Shown here one piece after another: positions 52,301 to 63,312 of a stretch of DNA of 64,000 bases (its first letter is position 1; each line of letters opens with the position of its first letter). The position numbers and the translations under genes are program-made. This DNA comes from Deuterostichococcus epilithicus (Eukaryota; Chlorophyta; Trebouxiophyceae; Prasiolales; Stichococcaceae): positions 3,942,530 through 4,006,529 of the forward strand of contig JAVTLE010000023.1 in NCBI GenBank assembly GCA_033439295.1. The letters run 5' to 3'. The notes beneath the pieces are model-generated. The model was not told where the DNA came from, made no database searches, and saw nothing but the letters and a program-made list of their open reading frames with translations.

Positions 52301-55300
52301 CCGCCGTGATGGCTGCAATGCCAGTCCGCGCCTCCGGCGGCTTTGCTCCTGTGCTGGCGGCCTGTGCAGCGCACATGCCAATCATGGCTCGAGAGCCCGC
52401 CCTAAGGCATCAGACCGAATGAATCCACCTCTTGAGCAACAGCCGCAGCAGTCAAATAACGGTTGGCATGCCGCTGTGTTTTCTCAACCTGCCTCACAAA
52501 GAAGATGGAGCAGCACGATAGAAGCTCAGTCGCACCACGATGCCCTCCCACAGGCTGTGGCAGCCACCCGGCTGCGGCGTCCCCAGCAGGCTGATCGGCT
52601 CCGGCGCTGCCGGCAGCGTGGCGCGCCAGCCGGTCACCGCATTCTCGTCTGTGCAAGTGGGCGACTCCTGCCACGACGTGCTCAGCAGCCCGCCGCCGCC
52701 GACATCGATTCGAGGCCTGGGCTCGTCCGCTACTGCCTGCAGTGGTACCGCGTGCCGCTGCTCCAGGCCCGGGGCCGCCAGCGGGTTGTCTGCCCAGATG
52801 CCCGGCGGCAGGGGCGCAGCAGCGACGTCGTCGGCTGCAGAGAACGTTAGCACCCGGCGGACGGGACGTCGTCGCCGGTCGTCGGCTGGCCCTGCGGACG
52901 GCAGGCCTGCGCCGATGTCCACGGCGGCGTTTGCGGAACAGGCGGCTGCCGCGATGTTGGCATCGGACGCAGCGGAGCCGAAGCCACATGCTGCGGCGGC
53001 AGTGCTGGGCCCGCTGCCGCTGCTGTCGCCTAGGGCGCTCGTGAAAGTGCTGTCTCTGGCAGATGTGCCGCTGCTTGGCGAGAGGAAGACATCGAGGCCA
53101 GCCGCCGCCGCTGCACTGATGCGGGCGGCGATTCCGGCTGCACCTGCGGCAAGGGCTGGCTCATCGGCGCATGTGGCAGTCGTGCTGCCCTGATTCAGAT
53201 GTGGCTGCTGCATCCTGGGTGGCGCTGGAGCTGTCAGCTGGCAGCTGACGCCGGCGACAGCGCGGCTATTGAACCGTGCGCTGGCACCAATGGGGGCGCC
53301 CGTGTAGGCGGGGGCGTCACCACAGGGTGGGTCCTCGGCAACGGGCGGCGCGTCTGGCACCAGCGGCGCCAGGCGGGAGCGGGACAGCACGCGCTGCGCC
53401 CTCGGAGTGTCTGCGACCTGCGGATCAGCACGACCGATCAATGCCGATGTCTTGTTGTCTTGTTGTCTTGTCTGTGCGGAATCTCGCTCCACACTCACTG
53501 GCCTTTCCATGCCGATTTCAAAACGGCAACTCCGGACTGGCGCACAGCAATGCTGAAGCAGGCATGGGTACTGGCATTTGCAGTTGTTGTTTTGCAGCTG
53601 TCCAGCTGGGTCGCTTCTGCCAGCAGGAGGGTATTTGCTGCCTGCCGCCCTCGAGCGCAGAGCACTGCGCCATGCTACCAGGCGCAAAACAGCTCGCCGG
53701 CATACTGACACGCAGGAGGCGGTCTCGAGTGCGCAGCATCACCTGGCGCGGCAGTTGCACTTGAACTGCAGCACATTGCAATGGCAGCAGCAGGCTCACC
53801 CTAAACTACCGCTGCAAGGGGTCACGCACCTGGCGCTGCGGCTGCTCGCCTGCCCAACAAATGGTCCATGCGTACGTCTGTGCCTGCAAAAAAAATAACG
53901 ACCCCCATAAACGAGACAGCATGCAGACGGGAGCTGTGGATGCTCGAGAGCGGGACGTCATCTTCCTACTCGTTGGCGAACAGGCGACAACCAAGGCGGC
54001 CCGGACTCCTTTGAGGGTTGACAGTGGGCATGCCCAGCCAAGGGTAAGATGGAGGAAGCGATGCTGAGAGAGGGGGGAATCGTGTGTGCTTATTATTGAA
54101 GGGTTCAGCGCGCACCACGTGAGGGTGAGACATGCGCTTGGACAGAAAGACCTCACGCATTGCGCGCCGCAGCGCCGCAGCGTCACCGGTGTCGCAGATC
54201 ATGTACTTGACGGCGCACACGACACCACGCCACGCCCCCTGCGGCAGCCGATACGACATGCTGGGCACCAGAACAGTTCATGCAGCAAGGCTGATGCGCA
54301 CACTGTAGGCCTGCCATCCAACCGACAGGACCGCCGCCCAGCAGGGCTTCGTAGAGCCGAGCTGTTTCGAGCTGCTGACACGTGCAGCAGCAGCAGCAGC
54401 AGGAGCTGTGCAACCGCGGTGCTCAGCATGCAGCCCAATGCCAGTGCAGGCTCAAGTGCTTCCGTAGGATCTGCCAGGGATTCAGGGACTCTTCTGCGCA
54501 GCCCGATATCAGAGTGAACAAAACGTGAAACCAGCTCACCCGATACACGGTGCTGCTGCTGCCCTGGCCGATGCGATCCGCCAGGCACACCTCCTCGAGC
54601 CGCACCTCCCCCGGAAGCGTATGTCTGCCCCCTCGCAGCAGGTGGGCTCCGGCGGCGGGGCCGATTCCTTGGTGGGTCTCAGTGCCAGCCTCGCTGGCGG
54701 CGCCGGCCTCGCTGACGGCGCCGATACTGAGCGTGCTCTTCAGGCCGCCGCCGCTGCCGCCGCCGCCGTGGGGCTTGCCGGGGCTGCTGGCGCGGCTGGC
54801 GGGNGCGCTGGCGCGGCCAGGCGGCGCGGCCCACGACAGGTTGCACGGCGCACTGAGGGCGTTATGCAGCGAGTGCCGCACCTGCACACAGAACATGAGG
54901 CGGACTCCGTGAGCAGCCGCGGCCTGACGTCGTCGCAGCAGGACGCGGGCACATGAGCATCAGCATATGAGGTGTGACCCACGCGCCCGTGCGCGGCATG
55001 CAGTACTTCCCTCAGGTGCAAGTACGCAGTTCAGCAGGCTTCCGCAGGCATGTCGACAGGGCTGCGAGTTGATGCTTATGGCACTGCAGTCTCGAAATAA
55101 GCGGAAGGGCGTGGCGGCACCATGCTGCGGTGAAGGGCAGCCATCGTTTCTGCAGGGCGCTGCGGGTCGAGGGTCTGCTCAGCGCCGGCAGCGGCTTCGA
55201 ACGGCGATGCCTGGGCTGGGAGCTGGACATCAGAGCAGTTCAGGTCAGGGCAGGGCAGGGACATGTAGTGCTGGGCAGAACAGGGCTGGGCTGGGCAAGG

Positions 55301-55912
55301 TTGGACGGGCAGGACGAAGCAGAGCAGACCCAAGTCACGCAGTGCCAAGAGAGCACTGCAATCTCAGCTCGCACTGCAGAGGCACAGCTGCTGGCGTCGG
55401 CTTGAATGCTGAACGCCGGCCTGGCGCTGGGGCTGCCGCCAACGAGCGCGGCAAGGTTCGGCCAGCCGCCCTTGGCGCCATTTCCGTCAATCTCGATGGT
55501 GCACAGTGGCAGCTGGCTGCTGCCGGAGGCATCATATCGGCGCAGGCTGTGGCGGCGGCGGCACCGAATGTGGCAGCACCAGGACAGGAAAAGCCCCAGG
55601 CACACGCCTGCAGTAGCGCAGATATGCCTTTTGCGCAATCTGACTTGCGCCTTGCAAAACGCTGACTTAGAAGGCATAGCTCTGACAAACTTCGTGTAGT
55701 CGTCTATCAGCGTGGCTGAGCACAACACTCCCATTGGCGCCGGCGGCACACACAGGTGGCAATGACTGACATCGGGCACAGAAATGGCAGAAAACACGCC
55801 ATATCTTCCGCAAACGGAGTCTCGACAACGGGCAGAGTCGAGAGCAAGGACGCTTACCAATGACCAAGGCTGCGGTGACGGGCGCGGCGATGGCTGCAGC
55901 AAGGTCGACCAT
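49386..55912 (-). CDS. membrane-anchored serine/threonine (or TKL-type) protein kinase with low-complexity inserts
   Basis: Exons in gene order: 55858-55912, 55375-55607, 54540-54881, 54116-54238, 52536-53417, about 51780-52361, 51045-51137, 50622-50808, 50234-50374, 49812-49974, 49386-49524. The first two encode an N-terminal transmembrane helix (VTAALVIGVCLGLFLSWCC) followed by a basic stop-transfer segment. Kinase motifs: P-loop IGQGSSSTVYR, CAVKYM with the catalytic Lys, MREVFLSKRMSHPHV (helix C Glu), EFCDLGTL (hinge), VVHGDLKPANVLL (catalytic loop), DFG split by an intron, GTIAYTAPELF, and YAFGILLWDMW. An insert of nearly 500 Ala/Pro/Gly-rich residues sits between helix C and the hinge. 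Exon joins between 51.14 and 52.36 kb are unresolved: frame changes near 52100. The APE variant is PEL. Substrate is unknown; a signalling role at a membrane is inferred. Confidence 0.8.
50428..50479. repeat. 13-bp tandem repeat, four units
   Basis: GAACCTGCAACAG twice, then GAACCTGCAGCGG and GAACCTGCAGCAG, in the kinase intron between exons 50622-50808 and 50234-50374. Confidence 0.95.
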
Positions 55913-56827
55913 GACGTCTGGCGTCTGAGTCACAAGCAGTCCCACCGGTCCTTTAGCACAGATTCATTCGCGTGCTTCGAGCGCCAGATGGAGAGGCGAC
56001 GATGGAGAGACCGTTGTAAAGGTCTACCCAGCCTGTCAGATTTTGAAACTCCGTGCAGGCAGCAGAGGGTCGCGAGATGGGTACTGTGCATCGATTCTGC
56101 AGCTGCACATACATCGATTCTACAGCTGCACATACACCTGTAGCAGTTTGCAGTCCTGTAACCCTGGATGCGCACCGGTCGCTCGTCAGCTGTCTTAGGC
56201 CAGCAGGCGTGGGCCGCGGGGTGTGCGTGTCGAGATTCGAGGCCCAACCGCTCGCATGACAGGAGCTGTGAAGGCTGTACCGACAGAGCGCCTGCTGACA
56301 CTTGTATGCTTACAAAAACACTCACGATACAGGTACACAAATGCAGGATATACGCATGCAAGCCGCAACAGCATCAGCTTCTGAAGTTGCGGGAATTCCG
56401 ACACCAGCACTGAACCCTACATGTGGAGTCGACGAAGGATCCTGACCCCCGCAGCCTACTGCCGATGATGAAAGCTGTCACCGGGCACTTCGAAGCCTCC
56501 TGCTGTACCCAAGTGGGACAGCCCTTGAATGTCTTCCCTCAATGCATCACAAAGGTCCGCCAAATACCGGCGGGCATGACCGCCACAGCAGCTGCGTGAA
56601 TCAGGACGCTGCACGCCGCAGGCGCTTGGCGCCCCACTGCAGGCTGGTTCCTGCTTCTGAGGCAGCAGGCAAACGCCGTCAGCAGACAACGTCCTTGCAA
56701 GCAAACTTCATCTCAACGAGGCAGGCGTTGGTGCTGTGAGCGTTTGGGGCTTACAGCCCTCGAGCCAGCACCCGCACATTACAGGCACAGGAGAGGCAAG
56801 CAGCTGTGGCCATGTGCCGCAACCCAG
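55913..56827. other. gap between the kinase start and the AP2 gene end
   Basis: Both neighbours run leftward, so this holds the kinase promoter and the 3' UTR of the AP2 gene. No exon is convincing. A short direct repeat of CAGCTGCACATACA with neighbouring ATCGATTCT occurs at about 56091-56135. Confidence 0.5.
56751..56783 (-). terminator. two TGTAA poly(A) signals downstream of the AP2 gene
   Basis: On the minus strand TGTAA occurs at 56779-56783 and 56751-56755, about 45 and 73 nt after the stop codon. TGTAA is the usual poly(A) signal of Chlamydomonas-type green algae. Position fits; actual use is not shown. Confidence 0.5.
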
Positions 56828-57585
56828 CTACTGCTTCGCAAAGTTGGCGCGCGCACCATGAGGGTCTGCCAGCGGCCGCTTGAGCGACGGCGGCGGTGGC
56901 GCAGCGTGCCTGTGCGCCTGCGCAGGCCGTGCGCCGGGCGGCAGCCCCCCCGCCGCCGCCGTCGCTGCACCAGTCGCCGCATCGCGCGTTTGCGTGCTGT
57001 AGTCGCTGCTGACGGAGCTGCGGTAGAACTCGGGCTGGGCAGCCGTGAGGCCTGCGGGGTTTGTGGCGACGCGGCCTGCGGGGTTTGTGGCGACGCAGCC
57101 GCTTGGCTCCGCAGCCCTCGCCGCCTTGGCGCCGCCAGCATCGCTGCCGGTGCTGGGGAGCTTCTTGTTGCTGGCCGCAAGCGCCGCAGCTGCTGCACGG
57201 CCCATGGCGACCATGTCCAGCAGCTGCTGCCCATGGCTCATGTAATCAGCGTGCGGCACATCCTCGGTGGATGACGCACAGCCCCTGCGATGTGCCGCAG
57301 GGCATGGACTGTCGGCGATTCTGATCACCCCAACCGTCGATCGGTTGCAGTATGAAGAACGCTGCAGTCCCCATTGGGAATGTGCCGCCAGGATCTGCAG
57401 CCCCAGGACCCCAACAGTGGTTCTCCAGATGGCTGGAATGCTCCACAGACACAAGCAGACAAGGAATACGAAGCTGCTTTGCACCTGGCCCCGACCTCGT
57501 GTGCCGCCCCACCCTGCTGCGGGGCCTGCCACGCCGCCGCCGCACAGGGAGGAGCGCCAGCACCGGAGCCACCGCCAGCCGCGCC

Positions 57586-57619
<34 letters not shown>

Positions 57620-57737
57620 AGCCGCTGCGCCTGCGCCTGAATTGTCTGCGCTTGCTGCTGCAGCGACAAGGCACCCGGCTGGTGCTGGTTCTGGTGCAGA
57701 ATGGGCTGCTGCTGCTGCCGTTGAATGGCTGCTTCCA

Positions 57738-57768
<31 letters not shown>

Positions 57769-60700
57769 TCTGGGCCAGCTCTGCATACTGGCTTGCAGGC
57801 TCAGCTCTGCCTGCCGCGGGATCCGCCACTGAACTCGCTGCTGCTCGTCATGCCGCCGCCGCTGCCGTTCGTCGTGGAGCTGCGCCGTCGCGGCCGCGTC
57901 CGCCAGCTGGCTGCGAGTCGCCGCCTCCCGCAGCTGCTGCTCCTGCCGCCGCCGCAGCCGCCGCTGCTGCTCCTGTTGCGCTTGCCCCAGCCGCAGCCGC
58001 TGCTGCTGCTCCTGCTCCCGATGCAGCTGCTGCTGCTGCTGCTCCTCCTGCTGCTGCTCCCGCCGCGCCGCCTGCTGCTGCCGCCGCTGCTGGGTCTCCA
58101 GCTGCTGCTTCTGCAGCTGCTGCTGCTTCTCCTGCTGCTGCTGCAGCCGCCCTGACCGCTCAAAGTTCAGCGTGCGCCGCCCAATCTCCGGCAGCGCCAG
58201 CACCGCCTTGTCAAACGCGTTTGCCGCATCCACCTCATCGTCGAAGAACCCTAGGTGCGTGATCTGCGTGCGGGGCTGACACGGCTGGGGCGAATAATAT
58301 GCAGAGCTCATATGCATCCTGCACCCTGCATACGGGGGCGACGGCGCTCCTCATAGGCAGCAGTTTGCACCTACGCCCCGTGTGTCCCTACCCAGACGAC
58401 ATCACGAGCCAAGCAAGTCGGAGACCGGGCAGTTTTCGAGCCAAACGAGCGACGAGACATGTCTTAGGGACGAAGCGAGCGTTATGGCACGGTGCCGGGC
58501 AGTGTCCGGCAAGGTCGGCGCACCTTGCCGCGGACGTTAAGCTGTGCCCGCCATTTATTGGAGCGGTAGGACCAGCAGACGCCGACGTAGTTGCTGGTCA
58601 CACGCTGCTCGGGCGGCAGATCGCGGGCGCCCAGGGCGCCGCGCCGCCGGATGGACGCCGCCACATTCGCCCGCATACTCGCGCCAGCAGCAGTGCCGCC
58701 ACCGCTAGCCGCGCTGCCCGGCCCCGACGCTTGCCAGGGCCTGGCCGCTGCCTGGCCCGCAGCTGGCTCGCAGTCAGTGGACTCTGTGCCAGATGACGAT
58801 TTGCCATCCTCTCCGCCGGCGGCGCCAGCGCCGCCGCGCCGATCGCGGTCTGCTGACCCAGCAGACTCGGAGCCGCTAGCATTCCTGTCGAGGTCCGGAT
58901 CCGAGGCGCCACGACGGTCCCCATAGGCCAGTCGCGGGCGGCGCCCACGCCGTGACGACCGCCGCGCGGCCCGGCTGTTAGAGCCAGCATCGGCGCCAGC
59001 GCCGTCATCGGTGCTGCCGCCGTCGCTGCCGCTGCCATCGCCGCCATCGCCGGCCAGCCGACGCCGCCGCTGAGAGGCAGCTAGACCAACAACCTTCGTG
59101 CGCCGGCGGCGCGGCGGCTGCGGCAGCGCCTGCTGGTCTCCCGCCTTCGAATGGGACATCGCAGTTGAGAGTTTCCTGTGACTTCGGTGCGGACTCAAGC
59201 AATGAGCAGGTACTCTCATTGCGTTGAACCACTGCGGAGTCTGCTGCCCAGATGCATTCTGACGCATGTGAATGAGAATGAGGCACTGTCTACCGATGCA
59301 GAAGCCGCCGAGCTCCGCCAGATGCCATCAGGACCATGACACCAGTGATGGAGAATCCAGTCCTGATGGCGACAACGTACTGCAGCATGGCGCGGCCCAC
59401 GATCGGCACGCACCTCGGCGGGCGGCGAGCCGCTGTGGGCTGCCTGCAGCCCGGCGCCCCAGGTTGGGAGGCCTCGGGGCCGCGCCGCCGCCTCGTGCGG
59501 CGACTCCGGGAAGTTCACCGGCGCCCCCGGCTTGCGCTCCCGCCGCGTCGCAGCGTCGTAGCACCTCGCCTGTGGCAACAATGGATACGGTGTGGCATTG
59601 GCTCGACCCAAGCCTGCGAATGGCCGCAGCAACCCAACGCCTACGCCACAGGTCTGCCGATTGCCTGGCCACAGGCAGAGACGAGGAGGGCAGGACGCTC
59701 TCAACATCAGCCGAGTTGCTCTGGACAGTAGACAATCTCGTAATATTGCACCCATGCAGCAATTAGGAAAGCTGCTCACCGCGTCCTCGGGATCGTCAAA
59801 GTAACCCAAATTGCGGCACTTGCCGCTGGAGCCGAACTGCGCGCGCCACTTCTGCATGATATGGCACCAGCTGACGCCCTGCGGCCGGTACACAGCCATG
59901 TCTTAAGGTTCTGAATCTGGCAGGCTGTCCTCCATGGAAATGCGCAGTGCGGCGATGCGGGGATGTGCAGGGGACCGCAAGCCTCCCTCATTGCATCGGG
60001 ACAAGTCATGTGTACTAGCCCTTTAAACTCCANNGTCTTCTTGAGGCGTCAATGGNCGCNTTGCACAGCATCGGTCCCCCCCCCCACTTTCCCCTGCCTT
60101 GCCGTCAGCATGGTGTGACGCCATCACGGCTCAAGAGCACCTCCTCCCTGCTGCAGGGGCAGCCGCACCCTGAAGTTGGACCTCCTCTCGTCGCATACCA
60201 CGGCTGCAGCGCCCTGCGCGTCGCCAGCGGGGCCGCAGCTGAACCCAGGGCCCGAGACCACTGCCGCGGTCGGCGGGAAGCCGCCCGCATGCGCCTGTGG
60301 CGCCTGCAGCAGGCTTAGGCCCTCCCACGGCGGCCGCAGCGGCCGCTGCGGGGCGTCAGGCGCTGTGCCTAGGCCTGCGCCATCCGGCGCCTGCGCCGCA
60401 TGTCGGGGCAAGCCCTGCATGCATTGCACCGCCCCTCAGGCTAGCTACTGCAGCTGGCTGCGGCCCTAGGCCCACACGATTATCGCGCACTTGTTCCTGG
60501 CAGACGAGTTCAATTCCCTGCTTGGAGATGATTCCGCTGGGGTAGAAGCACGAGCAAACCGAAGTCTGGCACTGCCAGCAAGCCAGACGCTGCCACGCCA
60601 CAATGGAACAGTCTTGTTTCAGGGTGCAGCGCCGCAACCGAGCGCCTTGCCTGTGCCGGCGCCGGCTTGTTGCCCGCCCCCGCCGGCAGGTGCANNGGCG

Positions 60701-61895
60701 GCGCCTCATNGCGCCCCCGCGGCCGCGGCGGCTTCTGCGGCGCCAGCCCTCCGCGCCGCACGGGGAGTGCGTCCGCCCACGCGGCAGCTGGCTGCGCTGC
60801 CAGCGCCACCGGTGCCGCCNGTGCCNGGGCGCCATCGCCCAGCGGCCTCTGAGTGGCCGCGCCGACCTCGTGGCCCGCCGCGACATGCCGGCCTGTTGGG
60901 GTTTGGGCCATGGCCTCGGGGGCCGGCACTGCCGGTGCCGCATGAGACGCTGCCGCCTGGCGTGCTGTGACGCCTCTGCTGCCGTCGGCTGCCCGGCCCT
61001 GCGTGCCAGCGGCGTGCAGCCCGGCGGACGAATCGGGCGCGGCGGCGGCTGCCGACTCTGCCAGCGTGTGCAGTGTCGCAGATAGCTTCGCTGTCAAGGA
61101 GTCCGCCATTGGGGGCCAGTCGGTTGGGGCCTTTCGCCGGCGCTGGCGTGGCGGCGGATGCAGCGACAGCGGCGCGCCAGCTGCCGCAGCACCGTCGTGG
61201 CTGGGCTCCCTCGGCGGCGCGCGCTTCCGCCGGTGTGCGCCCCGCGGCTTGGTTGCCAGCATGGCTGGGGGAACCGGCCCCGGCGGCCTCCTGTCGACCG
61301 CTTTGCTGCCGCCAGCGGATGCACCCGTCGTCGCAGGCGGCTGCATGGCCGCAGGCGTCAGCGAGATGGAAGCTGCGGCCGCGGCCCCAGTCTCGTTGAG
61401 GCCGCCGCTGCCGTCAATGGGCAGCTGAGCTGCTGCAGACGCAGTGCTGGTACAAGTCGCAGTGGCTGGCAGGACCCTAGACGCGAGCGACAGCATGCCA
61501 TCGTTGTCTCGCTGAGCGCCCTTGGCGCACTGCAAACCGCCAAAAGATGCCGAGGCCAGCGCCGGCAGCTGCGCCTCCAGCTGTGGCAGCGGCGGCAGGC
61601 TGGCGCCAGATGCAGCCCAAGGGTTGTGGGAGTAAGGCTCCGAGGCCACACCGCCAGGCTGCCCGCCCACCATGCCGGATTCCGGCCGCTGCTGTTGCTG
61701 CCTCTGCCCCTGCGCCTGCCTCTGCTGCTGCTGCAGCGCCGCTGTGGGCAGTTGGGGGGTTGCCTCAGGAGAGGTGGAGAGGCCGGGGCCCGGCTGCGCC
61801 AACGCAGTGCCTCCAGCGGACAAGGAACCGGCGCTGGACGCTCGCGGGCACGCACGGTCACCCGCCTCAGCAGCCGTGCTGCCGGTGTTGCCCAT
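56828..61895 (-). CDS. two-AP2-domain, glutamine-rich transcription factor
   Basis: Seven exons join in frame: 60639-61895, 60169-60414, 59780-59878, 59414-59569, 58524-59129, 57485-58263, 56828-57284 (3,600 nt with stop; 1,199 residues). The ATG at 61893-61895 opens MGNTGSTAAEAGD. The N-terminal 500 residues are Ala/Ser/Pro/Gln-rich with basic clusters (HRRKRAPPRE, RQRRRKAP). AP2 domain 1 reads RRSNFRGVSWCHIMQKW...GKCRNLGYFDDPEDAARCYD; domain 2 reads SNYVGVCWSYRSNKWRAQL...THLGFFDDEVDAANAFDKA. A basic/acidic linker of about 180 residues separates them. After domain 2 comes a long Gln-rich tract, then a Ser/Ala/Pro tail. AP2 domains bind DNA in the nucleus; the Gln-rich part is probably a transactivation or condensate-forming segment (inference). 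The acceptor at 59129 is the least certain. Ns fall in the first exon near 60690-60840. Confidence 0.85.
57050..57097 (-). repeat. 24-bp tandem duplication in coding sequence
   Basis: Two 24-bp units (57050-57073, 57074-57097) differ by one base and encode a doubled eight-residue unit (VATNPAGR/L) in the tail of the AP2 protein. Frame is kept. Confidence 0.92.
58159..58595 (-). other. AP2 domain 2 (split over two exons)
   Basis: It starts in exon 58524-59129 (SNYVGVCWSYRSNKWRAQLN, then VRGK) and ends in exon 57485-58263 (THLGFFDDEVDAANAFDKAV, then ALPEIGRRTLNFE). Length and motif order match the family. Confidence 0.88.
59507..60186 (-). other. AP2 domain 1 (split over three exons)
   Basis: The domain starts with RRSNFR at the end of exon 60169-60414, continues through exon 59780-59878 (GVSWCHIMQKWRAQF, GKCRNLGYFDDPEDA) and ends in exon 59414-59569 (ARCYDAATRRERKPG, VNFP). 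The strand residues W..KW.A and the YFD-x2-ED-AA core of the helix are intact. Confidence 0.85.
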
Positions 61896-63312
61896 TTATA
61901 GTTTTGAGGTCTGCAGCGGGGCTCACGAGGCGCCGGTGGGCCCACTATTGCTGCTTCCGCGAACTTAGACAATGTTTTCGAGCTGCCCGCGACTAATTCA
62001 AACGATTGGGTCACCAGCGCGCGACTCTAGGCACGCACGCCGCACGTGCGCGGTTTTGATGATAGCTACCAGCTGACGCGTTTGGGAGCCAACGCGCCAA
62101 AAGGACTGGAGATAGGGCCACCGCGGATATTGCAAACAACTGGTCCGAGTAGCCACGTCGCCGCCGCTGCGGGTTGCGCTTCGTGCCAGCTGCGGTGTCC
62201 TGCAAGACAATTAAGCTCCTCGAGGGTTGTCACTTAAAAGATTCGTACGAGACCAGCGACTGCGGGCGACTGCGGCGATGTTGTCGGCGGGTTTTTGAAT
62301 TTCATCATTCATGTGTGAAGGCGCGGGCCTGCGGAGCGCGGCAGGGGCTGTGCAAATGTTGTACTGAAGTTTAACCGAGCAAAATGCCCGGATGCGAGCA
62401 AACCTCCGATGCGCTGTACTTTCTCACAGTCATAGTCACTAGGCGCCGCGGCAGCCTCAGGCGATGTGTCTGCTGCCGCAGGCTGCTGTCAGACGCACGA
62501 AGCCGGGCCCTCTGAGCCGCTCTATGACGCGGTGATGCACGAGTGCGGGGCTCCATCGCATACACAACGACCTTTGCTGCGCCTTTGCAGGCGCCGACAC
62601 GAGAGACAGGTGTCCTGCCAGCATCATTCTTCCGTCTTTACTCAGACTGATGGCAACTGCCATCTACGTTCATGACAAGTACCCGTTCCGTCCGAAGTCA
62701 GGAGCCCGATTGGGTTACTGGAGTTCGAGGAGCGCGTAGCTTCACACAATGCTAGAGTGATGGAGTCAGCAGCTGAGCCTTTTTTGTCGGCTGGGGTGGA
62801 CATGCGACGGCTGTCATCACGATGTCCGACAAAGCCAGCTGTCCTGTTAGCTCAGGCCGTGTTCACACTAGTTACACTCACTCGCTTGAGTGATGGGTGA
62901 CTCATAAGCCTTCAAAGGGAGGAGGTAAGACATGAATCGTCAGCTAACATTGAATTACACGTGTAAACTTCCTACAGCCCTCTGCTACATCCTGCTTACC
63001 TCGGTCCCTCGGATCATAGATCAAAGCAACATTATAGCAAGTCTCCAGAATCTGATACGAGTCCAGTGATCAAAGAATGATATTTGCTTGGATACACGAG
63101 CGCAGTGGCGCGTGCACTTCCGACAGAGCAGACACTTGCTCCTACACTGCAGCGATCTAGGCCTGATACCCGATACTTGAGCGTCTGCAAGACACACGAA
63201 CCGACAAAGGCAGCCTTGAAGAATTCGATTCTGAATGAGGCCTTAGGTGGTGCGGCAGCCATGATAGCGTGCTACACATGACGCCGCAGCCGTCAACGGC
63301 TGCCCTGGCAAC
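61896..63312. promoter_or_regulatory. divergent intergenic region between the AP2 gene and the right-edge gene
   Basis: The 1.4 kb separates two divergent start codons. The first 500 bp beside the AP2 gene are GC-rich; the middle (about 62700-63100) is AT-richer. I recognise no specific promoter element, and no exon is convincing. Confidence 0.45.

Noticed and set aside
57593-58140. CTG-rich plus-strand frames with poly-Leu
   Set aside because: They are the reverse of the Gln-rich tract of the AP2 gene, which is supported by the AP2 domains in the same minus-strand frame.
14162-60840. Scattered single or double Ns (for example near 14162, 15479, 37097, 49726, 54804, 60034, 60690)
   Set aside because: They fall mostly in GC-rich runs and look like unresolved base calls, not biological gaps; they weaken single residues but not the gene models.
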